In this document: one piece after another, positions 14,601-22,075 of the stretch
Position numbering within the stretch: the stretch's first letter is position 1
Layout of the letters: the number at the start of each line of letters is the position of its first letter
From: an uncultured Mycoplasmatota bacterium
GTDB taxonomy: Bacteria; Bacillota_I; Bacilli_A; RF39; UBA660
Length of the DNA: 24,896 nucleotides
Direction of reading: 5' to 3'
Assembly: GCA_947645535.1 (NCBI GenBank)
Contig: CANSDD010000012.1
Location: 1 to 24,896, forward strand
Notes under the pieces: model-generated
The model's input: only the letters and a program-made list of their open reading frames with translations
What the model was told of the DNA's origin: nothing
The model's database searches: none
Translations under genes and position numbers: made by a program

Positions 14601-15664
14601 CCACTCAAACATTAAGAAGTAAATATCTTTATCCAGGTACAGACTTAGGAACATATTCAGCAGCTACAGATAATATAGAAGATGAAAGATATCACAAATA
14701 CGCAACTTATGATGAGTTTGTAGAATATATAGAGTGGGATCCAGACATAAAACTAGATTTTGCCAGTGCTTATCCATATAATGATAAGTTAGAAAAGGTA
14801 GATACCACGGATCCAGCTGAGAAGAAAGTAGAAAATTTTGTAGGTTCAGCTACTGTTCCGAGTATTACTTGTACTACTGGTTCACCTTGCTCAGTACCAG
14901 CAATTAGTGTATCAACTTCACAATCGAAAGCAACTTATGCAAAAGAAAGAAAATATAGATTAGCAAGTGGAGTATGGGATTATGTAAAAAAACCTCAAGG
15001 AACTCCATCTAGTGGTATGCCACCTTTAGCAGCAGGAGAATATGCATTAGCACTTGGATATAGTGCTTTACATGTAGAATATATGAGACCAAGTGGAGAT
15101 TATCCAATCGGATTAAACTTTATAAATCGATATTCTCCAGAAGGAGTAACATCAGAGAAAACAAATTTTGACAAAGTAGGAGATAAAAATTCACCATCTA
15201 TTACTTCATATGAGTTTTCATGTAAATATACTGTGGATAATACAATTATCACTCCGCCATCTTGTACAACAGGTCCTTGTACACCAATTCCATCTTGTAC
15301 AACACCACCTTGTACACCAGTTCCAGGATTTGAAGGATTAAATCTAGTTTATCGCCCAGTTTCATTAACAGATCCGTTTCCAGGAACATCAGGTACAGGA
15401 AGGACACCAGGTGCGAATTGGATTGGAAATGAAGATGCCGTAGAATATGGGCGTGGAGTAAGTGGAAATCAGCTTTATAATTTACAGCCAATGTATGAAA
15501 TTACATTAACACCAGCACTTATTCGTCAAATTAGAAATCATAATGATGGTACTAATTATAATGATTTTGATATGGACTGTGATGGAAGTGGTAGAAATTG
15601 TACAAGTAATTATTTAAGAACACTTCCTGGACTTAATGGATGTGCAGTAGGTGGTAGTTGCTAA
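11681..15664 (+). CDS. Giant cysteine-rich secreted protein of the Tad-like locus
   Basis: 1327 residues. The start is ATG 11681, where the signal peptide (MKKGLKYLSLVFGISIGMIF, ending SKA) begins behind GGGGTGAAGAGG; the longer in-frame start overlaps the previous gene. Several dozen cysteines occur, many in recurring modules with an adjacent pair. Examples are EKDCCTEK (about 323), TTCCVYF (about 518), EDCCDELL (about 600) and TDCCDDLK (about 643), each followed after 20-40 residues by another Cys, often in a CPV context. Proline-rich linkers lie near residues 480-495. Near 1193-1214 there is an 11-residue tandem duplication (PSCTTGPCTPI, PSCTTPPCTPV). There is no sorting signal or C-terminal helix; the protein ends in GGSC. 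It is probably an extracellular structural or adhesive protein displayed by the pilus machine encoded downstream. No known domain is recognised. Confidence 0.85.
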   Translation: MKKGLKYLSLVFGISIGMIFVGNIKSKALTGLGHYNGVDEPGFISSASGSCSSVFGMGKELCRYRLNQGFSGEGIRVSFVYADGAGNYTQLGNSLDIWKQAPSGISSSKFKCSNNGKAQARNATSLGSFSSGCDYVVMGDLTLASSWLQSKFYDFDVLNEYAQELTGHELTDASYFDSSRHEEADPTGAHPAEKGYRFFIEMIRTFTDSSGNFYSMSFSEYASLGASGMNLQESYYFKPSNGHLGADTLHTSFKDIGISVPTVCSDAYACTFSEVSNPTIGHTLHIIDFTDFMEDNSCDYDTGTGFPDSSKTNWDDLTDSEKDCCTEKIEEIKDTYATKLSPTYDTCILNTPVSLDEYGNCLKENFNKIYRYSEAAMNLRDDLRDVETKYPACVTCDYDEIEAIEDNYFNCIHSSVNFIDWLIAFLEGCETVCETTRSSALTSYLTTHPYCNDEYDIDVDCAFSSCPLETSHIAGTCTPPGTSTPSGPTPVPIPDPGGGCDPDNPDDFPNSSNGFDTTCCVYFEAQWMAYYASTVGDPSTCTSSGCLVGDHWIKIQEWFNAEDYRKYCLDPTGSTCPTTIGDLTSEIASGTITDPDAIEDCCDELLTADPTLATNPEFLAVCPVGPTCDLTTLPTLTGNDLTDCCDDLKADPTYSYITDWSIYGCPVTPSNVCTWTEYGDPVISGLEEIETRDCEAVASTTTEVKDTVEWDCIYGSVDIPSSDPQIGIFKDYYAKYKNPYCGVYCREDVEHEFPSYGTVVKAGSHFTVDFDKIGGTGVISNWDTQIRVKDTRTCQTGNNETGDGVNTAKIERDYNTNASIISTSWDTIQINTKKQNLLGYATYLGDCMGMNGSIGAFFGIPNYWSIPYDVWHYNGAEVYVDAYCTADITYTGMYRTYDLEILKAQIAKTGAENNLELMKFDLAACSDWTKFDEPIPASIKKYPSSATVEAEAYSIIGGNPVISDTPDRDRTYNATQTLRSKYLYPGTDLGTYSAATDNIEDERYHKYATYDEFVEYIEWDPDIKLDFASAYPYNDKLEKVDTTDPAEKKVENFVGSATVPSITCTTGSPCSVPAISVSTSQSKATYAKERKYRLASGVWDYVKKPQGTPSSGMPPLAAGEYALALGYSALHVEYMRPSGDYPIGLNFINRYSPEGVTSEKTNFDKVGDKNSPSITSYEFSCKYTVDNTIITPPSCTTGPCTPIPSCTTPPCTPVPGFEGLNLVYRPVSLTDPFPGTSGTGRTPGANWIGNEDAVEYGRGVSGNQLYNLQPMYEITLTPALIRQIRNHNDGTNYNDFDMDCDGSGRNCTSNYLRTLPGLNGCAVGGSC
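15257..15322 (+). repeat. Two tandem copies of a 33-bp unit in the giant protein gene
   Basis: Units 15257-15289 and 15290-15322 both begin CCATCTTGTACAACA and differ at only a few bases. They encode two 11-residue repeats rich in Pro, Cys and Thr. Confidence 0.85.
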
Positions 15665-15692
15665 TGAAAAAGGTTAAAGGAGGAATTAGTAT

Positions 15693-16091
15693 ATGAGAGA
15701 ATCTGTATGGGCTGTATTTATTGTTAGTATTGGAATTGTATCAATTGCTTTTGTATACTTTTTCCAATCTATGACAAATACAGATGAACATAATTATCAT
15801 TTATTAAAAGAAACGACAGAGGCTGCTATGTATGATGCGTTTGATTTGGCAGCTTATCGAATTGATTTAACAATTCGTATTGATGGAGAAAAATTTGTTG
15901 AAAATTTTATTAGAAGATTTGCTGAAAATGCCTCTTTATCTCGTACTTATGTAGTAAAGATTTATGATGTGCATGAACAGCCTCCTAAAGTAAGTCTGCA
16001 AGTTGCTAGTACAGAACAGGCTAGAGTAGGAGAAGTAATGGATTTTGATATTATCAACAGGTTAGATGCTATATTGGAAACACCATATTAG
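15693..16091 (+). CDS. Pilin-like membrane protein (DUF5411-type)
   Basis: 132 residues behind a strong AAAGGAGG. The N-terminus MRESVW leads straight into a helix (FIVSIGIVSIAFVYFF, about 8-25). A soluble domain follows with TDEHNYHLLKETTEAAMYDA and FVENFIRRFAENASL, which I associate with the DUF5411 family of small proteins next to Tad genes in Bacillota. The layout (short N-terminus, one helix, outer domain) is that of TadE-like minor pilins. It lies 28 bases after the giant protein gene and 20 before the CpaB-like gene, inside one operon. It lacks the G-Q/G-E found after the same opening in the three later pilin-like proteins, so its processing may differ. Confidence 0.8.
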   Translation: MRESVWAVFIVSIGIVSIAFVYFFQSMTNTDEHNYHLLKETTEAAMYDAFDLAAYRIDLTIRIDGEKFVENFIRRFAENASLSRTYVVKIYDVHEQPPKVSLQVASTEQARVGEVMDFDIINRLDAILETPY

Positions 16092-16111
16092 AAATAGAAA
16101 GGGAGAGGAAA

Positions 16112-16930
16112 ATGAATAATATTATTATTACTTTAAAACGTTTTTTAAGAAATAAAAATACGGTAACAATTCTTGGTGTAGTTTTAATTATAGGAATACT
16201 ATATTGGGGATATACCAAACAAATAAATGAGGCAACTAGGGAAATTAGTATTCCTGTTGCCAAAAGGGAAATTCAACCAAGAACACAAATTACAAAAGAT
16301 GATATTGAAACAATTAAAATACCTTCTATTGCAATTAGTGATAATGTAGAGCGTTATAGTTCTCAGATTGTTGGGAAATATACAAATTACAATACAGTTG
16401 TTCCAAGAGGGAGTATGTTTTATAAAGGAGTTTTAGTAAATAAAGAAGATTTACCTGATTCAGCTTTTGTAAATGTTAAAAAAGGAGAAGTAGTTTATAA
16501 CTTTCCAGTTAATATGGAAACATCATATGGAAATTCTATATTTCCAGAAAATAAAATTGATATTTATATGAAGGCTGTTGATGAGAATAAAAGAATCATG
16601 GTAGGAAAATTACTTGAAAATGTAGAAGTCTTAGCAGTAAAAGATAGTCAAGGAAAAAATGTATTTGAAAATACAGCAGAAAATAGAACACCAGCATATT
16701 TAATTTTTGGAGTACAAGAGGATATTCATATTTTACTTAGAAAAGCAAGTTATATGACTAGTACTTATAGTGTGGTATTGTTTCCAGTACCTCATGGTGC
16801 TTATGTAGATGAAGAAGGAGAAACACAGGTAAGTACGCAATACTTAAAAGATTTTATCAACTCTCATACTGTAGTAATTGAAGAAACTGATTCAGGTGTT
16901 ACTACAAATCCAGATGAAACAGGTGAATAA
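16112..16930 (+). CDS. CpaB/RcpC-like SAF-domain pilus assembly protein
   Basis: 272 residues, starting at ATG 16112 behind GGGAGAGG. One N-terminal membrane helix (about 19-34: VTILGVVLIIGILYWG) is followed by a SAF-type domain. That domain runs through SIPVAKREIQPRTQITKDDI and IVGKYTNYNTVVPRGSMFYK, the latter with the usual G-x-x-x-x-x-x-I-P-x-G-x-x-x-x pattern. A second beta domain follows (about 105-235), and a Thr/Glu-rich tail closes the protein. CpaB/RcpC proteins sit in the envelope and help assemble Flp/Tad pili. In a single-membrane cell this one must act at the outer face of the membrane. It lies two bases ahead of the CpaF-like ATPase gene, and tight spacing suggests translational coupling. 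Confidence 0.85.
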   Translation: MNNIIITLKRFLRNKNTVTILGVVLIIGILYWGYTKQINEATREISIPVAKREIQPRTQITKDDIETIKIPSIAISDNVERYSSQIVGKYTNYNTVVPRGSMFYKGVLVNKEDLPDSAFVNVKKGEVVYNFPVNMETSYGNSIFPENKIDIYMKAVDENKRIMVGKLLENVEVLAVKDSQGKNVFENTAENRTPAYLIFGVQEDIHILLRKASYMTSTYSVVLFPVPHGAYVDEEGETQVSTQYLKDFINSHTVVIEETDSGVTTNPDETGE

Positions 16931-16932
16931 TT

Positions 16933-18141
16933 ATGAATGAAAATATGTTTGAACAGATAGATTTTGGGCCATTAAAACCATATCTAGATGCAGATGATAT
17001 TACTGACGTTTCTTATAGTAATGGAGGACAAATCTGGGTAAAAACATTGTCGCGTGGTATTTATAGAGATGAAAATCCAGCAATCAATAATGCATTTATG
17101 GAAAAGTTAGCTTTTCAATGTTCTAATGTAATGGGAAAAACTTTTAATATGGCTCATCCGTTTCTAGATGCAGAGAGTGCTGAACTACGTCTTAACTTTG
17201 TCCATGATTCTATTGCAAGAAATGGAATTGCGGTGGTTATTCGTAAAACACCAGCTAAAATACGTTTAGAAAAGGACAAAATTTTAGCGGAAAAATATAT
17301 TACACTTGATATTCATGATTTTTTAGAAAAATGTGTTCAAGGTCATTGTAATATCATTGTTTGTGGAGAAACTGGATCAGGTAAAACAGAGTTTGTAAAA
17401 TATTTAGCTTCAAAAACAAAAGAAGATGAAAAGTTAATTACAATAGAAGATACACTCGAATTACACCTTGATCGAATTTTTCCACATAGAGATATTGTAG
17501 CTATGAAAACGAACAATATTGCATCTTATTCAGATGTGTTAGTTACTTGTATGAGACAGAATCCTAAGTGGATATTACTATCCGAAGTTCGTAGTGCTGA
17601 AGCAGTACTTGCAGTACGTAATTCTATTTCTTCTGGACATTATATCTTATCTACAATTCATGCCGATAAAGCTGCTTCTATACCAAACCGTATGTATAGT
17701 TTGTTAGAGACAAATCAAGATATTGAACAGTTTTTAAAGTCTATTTATAGGTATATACAAATTGGAGTTTATATTAGAGGGTATCAGGATAAAGTCACAA
17801 AACGATTTGTACGTGAAATAGGGGAAGTAACAGAATTTTATGTAGATAAAGATAATAATGCAATTTATAATACGATTTATAAAAAGTCTACAACTGGAAA
17901 TGTATATAGAAAAGCCCCTAGTAGTTATTTAATCGATTATTTAGATGCACAAGGTGTGACGCTTCCAAAAGATATTATTAAAGAAGGAGAAAGTAATGCA
18001 GCAGATGAAGTTGTAGCTGTAACTAGGAATATGACTACTAATATTCCACTTCCAAATATGAATGGAATGGTTAATACAGGTATTTCAACTGGACCTAATG
18101 TAGTAAATCAAAACACACAAGCAGAAATATTATTTGAATAA
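16933..18141 (+). CDS. CpaF/TadA-type secretion ATPase (VirB11/GspE superfamily)
   Basis: 402 residues. The Walker A motif GETGSGKT is at 145-152. The Asp-box region follows (ITIEDTLEL). The Walker B-like segment WILLSEVR (213-220) is the counterpart of I-L-V-G-E-V-R in the family, and a His box GHYILSTIHADKA starts near 235. These are the hallmarks of hexameric type II/IV secretion ATPases of the TadA/CpaF branch. The N-terminal domain is short compared with many CpaF proteins. The last ~60 residues are Asn/Thr-rich and probably disordered. It would power assembly of the pilus from the cytosolic face, working on the TadB/TadC-like platform encoded immediately downstream. Confidence 0.93.
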   Translation: MNENMFEQIDFGPLKPYLDADDITDVSYSNGGQIWVKTLSRGIYRDENPAINNAFMEKLAFQCSNVMGKTFNMAHPFLDAESAELRLNFVHDSIARNGIAVVIRKTPAKIRLEKDKILAEKYITLDIHDFLEKCVQGHCNIIVCGETGSGKTEFVKYLASKTKEDEKLITIEDTLELHLDRIFPHRDIVAMKTNNIASYSDVLVTCMRQNPKWILLSEVRSAEAVLAVRNSISSGHYILSTIHADKAASIPNRMYSLLETNQDIEQFLKSIYRYIQIGVYIRGYQDKVTKRFVREIGEVTEFYVDKDNNAIYNTIYKKSTTGNVYRKAPSSYLIDYLDAQGVTLPKDIIKEGESNAADEVVAVTRNMTTNIPLPNMNGMVNTGISTGPNVVNQNTQAEILFE

Positions 18142-18156
18142 AAAGGGAGGGATAAT

Positions 18157-19059
18157 ATGAATTTCATGATTTTCTTCATTGTCTCAGTTATTTTTATATT
18201 TGTTTTAGTTTATCGTAAAAATACTGGAGATAGTGTTTATAAATACATTACAACAAACATATCTAATTTATATAATCAATATGCTCCTTTTAGTTTCAAA
18301 GTTGTAAGAGAGAAAATTAAAGATTTAGGTCAAGAATATACTCCAAAGCAATATGCTCTTCAAGTTGGTATATTTGCTGTAGGTGCAGCAGTAATTTCTT
18401 ATCTTTACTTTTATAACTTAGTTATTTCTATTATTTATGTTTGCTGTGCTGTTGCGATGATTCCTTATTTGGCATATTTAAGATGCAAACGATTATATAG
18501 TGAATATATATTTGAACAAATACAAGTGTATACAACAAATACAATAATGGAATTTGCAACCACTCAGTCATTTGTTAAAGCACTTGAAGGTGTTTATGAA
18601 TCTGGAGTGCTTGAAGATCCAGTATTAACAGATGTAAAAATGATGATTGATTTGGCTTATGCGAATGGTACTATCAACCAATCATTAGATTATATGAATA
18701 GTAAATATGACTATTATATTGTTAAAAATATGCATCAATTGTTTTTACAAATTACAAATGAAGGTTCTAAAGATGCTGGGGCGTCATTAGAAAATATGTC
18801 TCTTGATATTGATATGCTTGTAGAAAGTGTTTATAGAGACCGTATGGATCGTGCAGCGTTCCATAAAAAGTTTTTACAATTTGGTATCGTGCTTTATTTG
18901 CTTGTAATGTTAATTCAAATGTTACTTGGTATTGAAACTTATATAAAAATGCTAGAAACATGGTGGGTAGCAGCTTTACTCCATTTAATTATTATTATCA
19001 ATACATATTTTATATTAAGTGGAGAAAAATATTATAATGAAGATGTAGGAGCTGAATAA
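18157..19059 (+). CDS. TadB-like inner-membrane platform protein (T2SSF family)
   Basis: 300 residues behind GGGAGG. There is an N-terminal helix (about 3-20), a pair of helices at about 68-110, and a C-terminal pair at about 247-290. A cytosolic helical T2SSF-type domain lies between (TNTIMEFATTQSFVKALEGV, then TINQSLDYMNSKYDYYIVKN). The topology and order match TadB, one of two platform proteins that pair with the TadA ATPase. It ends one base before the TadC-like gene. Confidence 0.85.
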   Translation: MNFMIFFIVSVIFIFVLVYRKNTGDSVYKYITTNISNLYNQYAPFSFKVVREKIKDLGQEYTPKQYALQVGIFAVGAAVISYLYFYNLVISIIYVCCAVAMIPYLAYLRCKRLYSEYIFEQIQVYTTNTIMEFATTQSFVKALEGVYESGVLEDPVLTDVKMMIDLAYANGTINQSLDYMNSKYDYYIVKNMHQLFLQITNEGSKDAGASLENMSLDIDMLVESVYRDRMDRAAFHKKFLQFGIVLYLLVMLIQMLLGIETYIKMLETWWVAALLHLIIIINTYFILSGEKYYNEDVGAE

Positions 19060-19060
19060 T

Positions 19061-19858
19061 ATGGATATAATGGATTTAATGTTTATACTTGTAGCAATTA
19101 TTTTCTTTGTTATATTTCAAGTGAATAAAAAGTTAGATACCAGAAAGTTTATTACAGATACTGAACCATATTTAAGATTTCTGATGGAAGATGATTATAA
19201 ATTTTTATTGAGTGTTAAATATGGAGATAATTATGATTTAGAAAAATGTTTTTCAGGAAGAATTAGAGATGGACTCATTGTTATAGCAGCATTATTTTTC
19301 TATTTTATTGCTAGTATGAATTTTGTAAAGTTACTTATTTGTTTTATAGTTGGATTTTTAGCTTTTAAATTGCCATATATACAATTAAAGTCATATTATA
19401 AGGCAAATTTGCACAGAATAAATTTAATGTTACCATATTTTTTGAAAAGTTTAGAGATATTGATTCAGCACTATACTGTACCAGTCGCTTTAGCGAAATC
19501 AATTGATACAGCTCCTGAAATATTTAGACCAGGACTTAGGAAAATGATTGCGAAAATAGATGCTGGTGATATGACAGTTGATCCTTATATGGATTTTGCA
19601 AAAGAATATCCAGTAAGAGATTCTATGCGTATGATGCGTTTATTATATCGTTTAGGTTTAGGGTCGCAGGAAAATAAGCAAGAACAGTTGATGTTGTTTT
19701 CTAAAACTGTGTCAACTTTACAAAATAAATCAAGAGAGCAAAAATATCAAGAACGTTTGGATCGAATGGAAAGTAAAACAATGGTGATGTTATTTACAAC
19801 TGGAGGAGGAGTTTTATTATTACTTATGATATCGATGATGATGATGATAAATCTTTAA
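19061..19858 (+). CDS. TadC-like inner-membrane platform protein (T2SSF family)
   Basis: 265 residues. Helices lie at about 3-20, 72-110 (a pair) and 240-263. The cytosolic region contains LMLPYFLKSLEILIQHYTV and GDMTVDPYMDFAKEYP, a helical T2SSF-like pattern. It ends in an unusual run of Met (ISMMMMINL). It follows TadB directly, as tadC does in classic Tad loci. No terminator separates it from the pilin gene, but a new promoter lies in the gap. Confidence 0.83.
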   Translation: MDIMDLMFILVAIIFFVIFQVNKKLDTRKFITDTEPYLRFLMEDDYKFLLSVKYGDNYDLEKCFSGRIRDGLIVIAALFFYFIASMNFVKLLICFIVGFLAFKLPYIQLKSYYKANLHRINLMLPYFLKSLEILIQHYTVPVALAKSIDTAPEIFRPGLRKMIAKIDAGDMTVDPYMDFAKEYPVRDSMRMMRLLYRLGLGSQENKQEQLMLFSKTVSTLQNKSREQKYQERLDRMESKTMVMLFTTGGGVLLLLMISMMMMINL

Positions 19859-19862
19859 TTAC

Positions 19863-19892
19863 TTGATTACAAAAGAAAAAGTGTGATATAAT
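19863..19892 (+). promoter_or_regulatory. Internal promoter in front of the candidate major pilin
   Basis: TTGATT (19863-19868), an 18-base spacer, and TATAAT (19887-19892) with a TGA extension. The start would fall near 19899, ahead of AGGTGGTGAT. Confidence 0.7.
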
Positions 19893-19925
19893 ATATATAT
19901 TAGAAGGTAAAGGTGGTGATGTTGA

Positions 19926-20126
19926 ATGAAAGAAGCAGCAGGAGAGGCAAACTTAACAATTTTAGCAGTTGTACTTATTGCAATTGTAACAGCAGTAGCA
20001 ACTCCACTTATTAGTAATATGATGAATACGACTAAGAGAAAATCATGTTGTACTGCCGCAGGAGGCTTATGGGAAGGCGGAGACTGTAATGGTGCAGATG
20101 CAACTTATGCGGAGTGTATTGCTTAA
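19926..20126 (+). CDS. Small pilin-like protein, candidate major pilin subunit
   Basis: 66 residues from ATG 19926. The N-terminus MKEAAGEANL is followed by a helix (TILAVVLIAIVTAVATPLI). A very short outer part carries four cysteines (KSCCTAAGGLWEGGDCNGAD, then YAECIA). The size matches Flp-type pilins, which are among the smallest known. The G-E junction just before the hydrophobic helix looks like a class III-type prepilin cleavage site, but no prepilin peptidase is seen here. It has its own strong promoter, as expected for the most abundant subunit. The four cysteines could form two disulfides. The pilin role is inferred from size, helix, position and promoter. Confidence 0.8.
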   Translation: MKEAAGEANLTILAVVLIAIVTAVATPLISNMMNTTKRKSCCTAAGGLWEGGDCNGADATYAECIA

Positions 20127-20161
20127 TAATTTATAAAATAAAAAAGGAAGTGAAATAGCTC

Positions 20162-20593
20162 ATGAAACAAAGTATTGGACAACCATTTTTATATGTCATT
20201 ATTGGTATATTTATTGTAACGATTTTCGCAATTCTTATTGGAACCATGAGCTATTTTAAGGCCTACAAAGTGAATAGTCGAATTGTTGGGATTATTGAAA
20301 AATATGAAGGATATAATGATTTAGCTACTACTGAAATAAACAATACGTTAAGGACTATTGGTTATAATATAAGTGGTATTAATTGTCCTGATAAAACAAT
20401 GAGTGATGGGACTGTTGCGAGTAATATCAGTACATCACCTTTATATTGTGTCTATCAAACAAATGGTTCAGTAGGTGGATATCCCACTATTCGCTATGGT
20501 GTAACTACTTATATTACTGTAGATTTCCCTGTTATTAGCTCTATTATGAGAATCCCAATTACTACAGAAACAAATAGTATTTATGTTCGTTAA
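20162..20593 (+). CDS. Pilin-like protein, paralogue of the next gene
   Basis: 143 residues, opening MKQSIGQPFLYVIIGIFIVT, with one helix at about 9-30. The outer domain contains YFKAYKVNSRIVGIIEKYEG, LRTIGYNISGINC, and a closing DFPVISSIMRIPI. Each block has a counterpart in the 20618 protein, so the two arose by duplication. Two cysteines flank the middle loop. The general plan (helix, then a domain ending in a hydrophobic P-V-I-S-S-I strand) suggests a minor pilin. It is likely cotranscribed with 19926. Confidence 0.8.
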   Translation: MKQSIGQPFLYVIIGIFIVTIFAILIGTMSYFKAYKVNSRIVGIIEKYEGYNDLATTEINNTLRTIGYNISGINCPDKTMSDGTVASNISTSPLYCVYQTNGSVGGYPTIRYGVTTYITVDFPVISSIMRIPITTETNSIYVR

Positions 20594-20617
20594 ATTTAAA
20601 AATTAGGAGTTGAAAAT

Positions 20618-21055
20618 ATGAGAGAAGCTGTTGGACAATCTTCTTTATATACGATTGTAATTGTTTTTCTTTTTGTTGCTTTATTGATATTGATGTGTTC
20701 TCTTAGTTATTCAAAATCATATAAAGCCAAAAATAAGATTATTAGTCTTATTGAAGATAATAGAGGTTATGATGCTAGTGTTAGTGATCAAATTGATACA
20801 ATGCTCCGAAGTAGTGGTTATCGCCCAGTTAGTGTATATCGACATAATACTTTAGCTGATTGTCCAGCAGTGTCAGATGGAATGCTCATTGGAGGAATGG
20901 ATAATTACCCTTATTGTATTTATGAGCATAGTACAGATAGAGGAAAATATTATACAGCTGTTATATATATGCGTTTAGAAATTCCAGTTATTAGTAGTAT
21001 TGTTGAAATACCAGTACATGGAGATACTAGAACAATTTATAATATAGCCCCATAG
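20618..21055 (+). CDS. Pilin-like protein, paralogue of the previous gene
   Basis: 145 residues, opening MREAVGQSSLYTIVIVFLFV, behind AGGAG. It aligns with 20162: YSKSYKAKNKIISLIEDNRG to YFKAYKVNSRIVGIIEKYEG, LRSSGY to LRTIGY, and EIPVISSIVEIPV to DFPVISSIMRIPI. The two cysteines are kept (DCPAV and PYCIYEH regions). Probably a second minor pilin that may pair with its paralogue. It ends 12 bases before the CpaE-like gene. Confidence 0.8.
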   Translation: MREAVGQSSLYTIVIVFLFVALLILMCSLSYSKSYKAKNKIISLIEDNRGYDASVSDQIDTMLRSSGYRPVSVYRHNTLADCPAVSDGMLIGGMDNYPYCIYEHSTDRGKYYTAVIYMRLEIPVISSIVEIPVHGDTRTIYNIAP

Positions 21056-21067
21056 GAAGGTGATGAA

Positions 21068-22072
21068 ATGAATGTAATTGTAGCAAATAAATATCAATCT
21101 ATGCTTGAGGAACTTGACGTAGATGTCATTAAGAGACTTGATGGAGAATTTGAAGTCGATGAATTAGTTAGACAATTTGAAAATTTTTTCTTTCAAAGAA
21201 TGATACTTGATATTACAGCTATTAAAAATTATAAAGATATTAAAAATTTACAAAGATTATCTATATCTTTAGATATGGATAAGGTAATATTATTATTAGA
21301 TGATTCGCCAGATAGTACATCATCTGAATATTTGTCAAAACTCATTTCTATGGGAATTTATAATTTTACAAAAAATGTAGAAGGAATCATGTATTTATAT
21401 GAGCATCCAAATAATTATCGTGATGTTGCACACATTCATCAGATTGATAATGATAGTCCAGCATCATCAGCAGGAGGAGAACGATTCTCGTCTGGTGGAG
21501 GAGTTAGAATTATTGGTGTAAAAAATGTAACGAAACAGTCAGGAGCTACGACTTTAATTTATATGATGAAAAGGCAGCTTGAAAAAAATTATGATGTGAG
21601 AGCAATTGAAGTAGATAAAAGAGATTTTCCATTATTTAGGGATAAGGATCTCATTAGTACTTCTAGTAATCAAGTAGGTGGGTTATTAGCAAAGTATAGT
21701 AATTCAGATGTTATTTTAGTAGATTTAAATGATAGTACAGTTGCTGAGTCTTTAGTGCATACTGTCATTTATTTAATAGAACCTTCTACAATTAAATTAA
21801 ATAAAATGATGATGCTTGGTCCTAAAAAATTACAGGAATTACAAGGTAAGAAAGTTATCTTAAATCAAAGTTTGCTTGGTTCAAAAGATGTACTTGATTT
21901 TGAATATGAATCAGGTTTAAAGGTATTTTATAATATTCCACCATTAGATGAAAGAGAAAGAGATATTTTAGCTCTTAATCGTTTTTTAGTACGTTTAGGA
22001 TTTGACAGGATCAATGTAGATGATGAAGAAAGTGACAAGAAAAGACGTATTTTAGGACTATTTAACTTGTAA
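21068..22072 (+). CDS. CpaE/TadZ-like P-loop protein with non-standard P-loop
   Basis: 334 residues behind GGAAGGTGAT. Residues 1-115 look like a degenerate receiver-type domain (strand DKVILLLDDSP, then LISMGIYNFTKN). A Ser/Gly-rich linker follows (SPASSAGGERFSSGGG), then a MinD/ParA-like domain starting IIGVKNVTKQSGATTLIYMM. In place of the usual G-x-G-K-T/S the loop reads QSGATTL and has no lysine after the glycine. CpaE/TadZ proteins place the pilus at a cell pole and several have atypical P-loops. A Walker B-like strand VILVDLN comes later. This one may bind nucleotide weakly or not at all. Confidence 0.8.
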   Translation: MNVIVANKYQSMLEELDVDVIKRLDGEFEVDELVRQFENFFFQRMILDITAIKNYKDIKNLQRLSISLDMDKVILLLDDSPDSTSSEYLSKLISMGIYNFTKNVEGIMYLYEHPNNYRDVAHIHQIDNDSPASSAGGERFSSGGGVRIIGVKNVTKQSGATTLIYMMKRQLEKNYDVRAIEVDKRDFPLFRDKDLISTSSNQVGGLLAKYSNSDVILVDLNDSTVAESLVHTVIYLIEPSTIKLNKMMMLGPKKLQELQGKKVILNQSLLGSKDVLDFEYESGLKVFYNIPPLDERERDILALNRFLVRLGFDRINVDDEESDKKRRILGLFNL

Positions 22073-22075
22073 TTA

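Noticed and set aside
15249..15491. Minus-strand ORF over the 33-bp tandem repeat
   Set aside because: Its repeats only mirror the tandem repeat of the real gene on the other strand.
16069..16263. Minus-strand ORF opposite the start of the CpaB-like gene
   Set aside because: It is a shadow of the hydrophobic signal-anchor coding region; no start signals.
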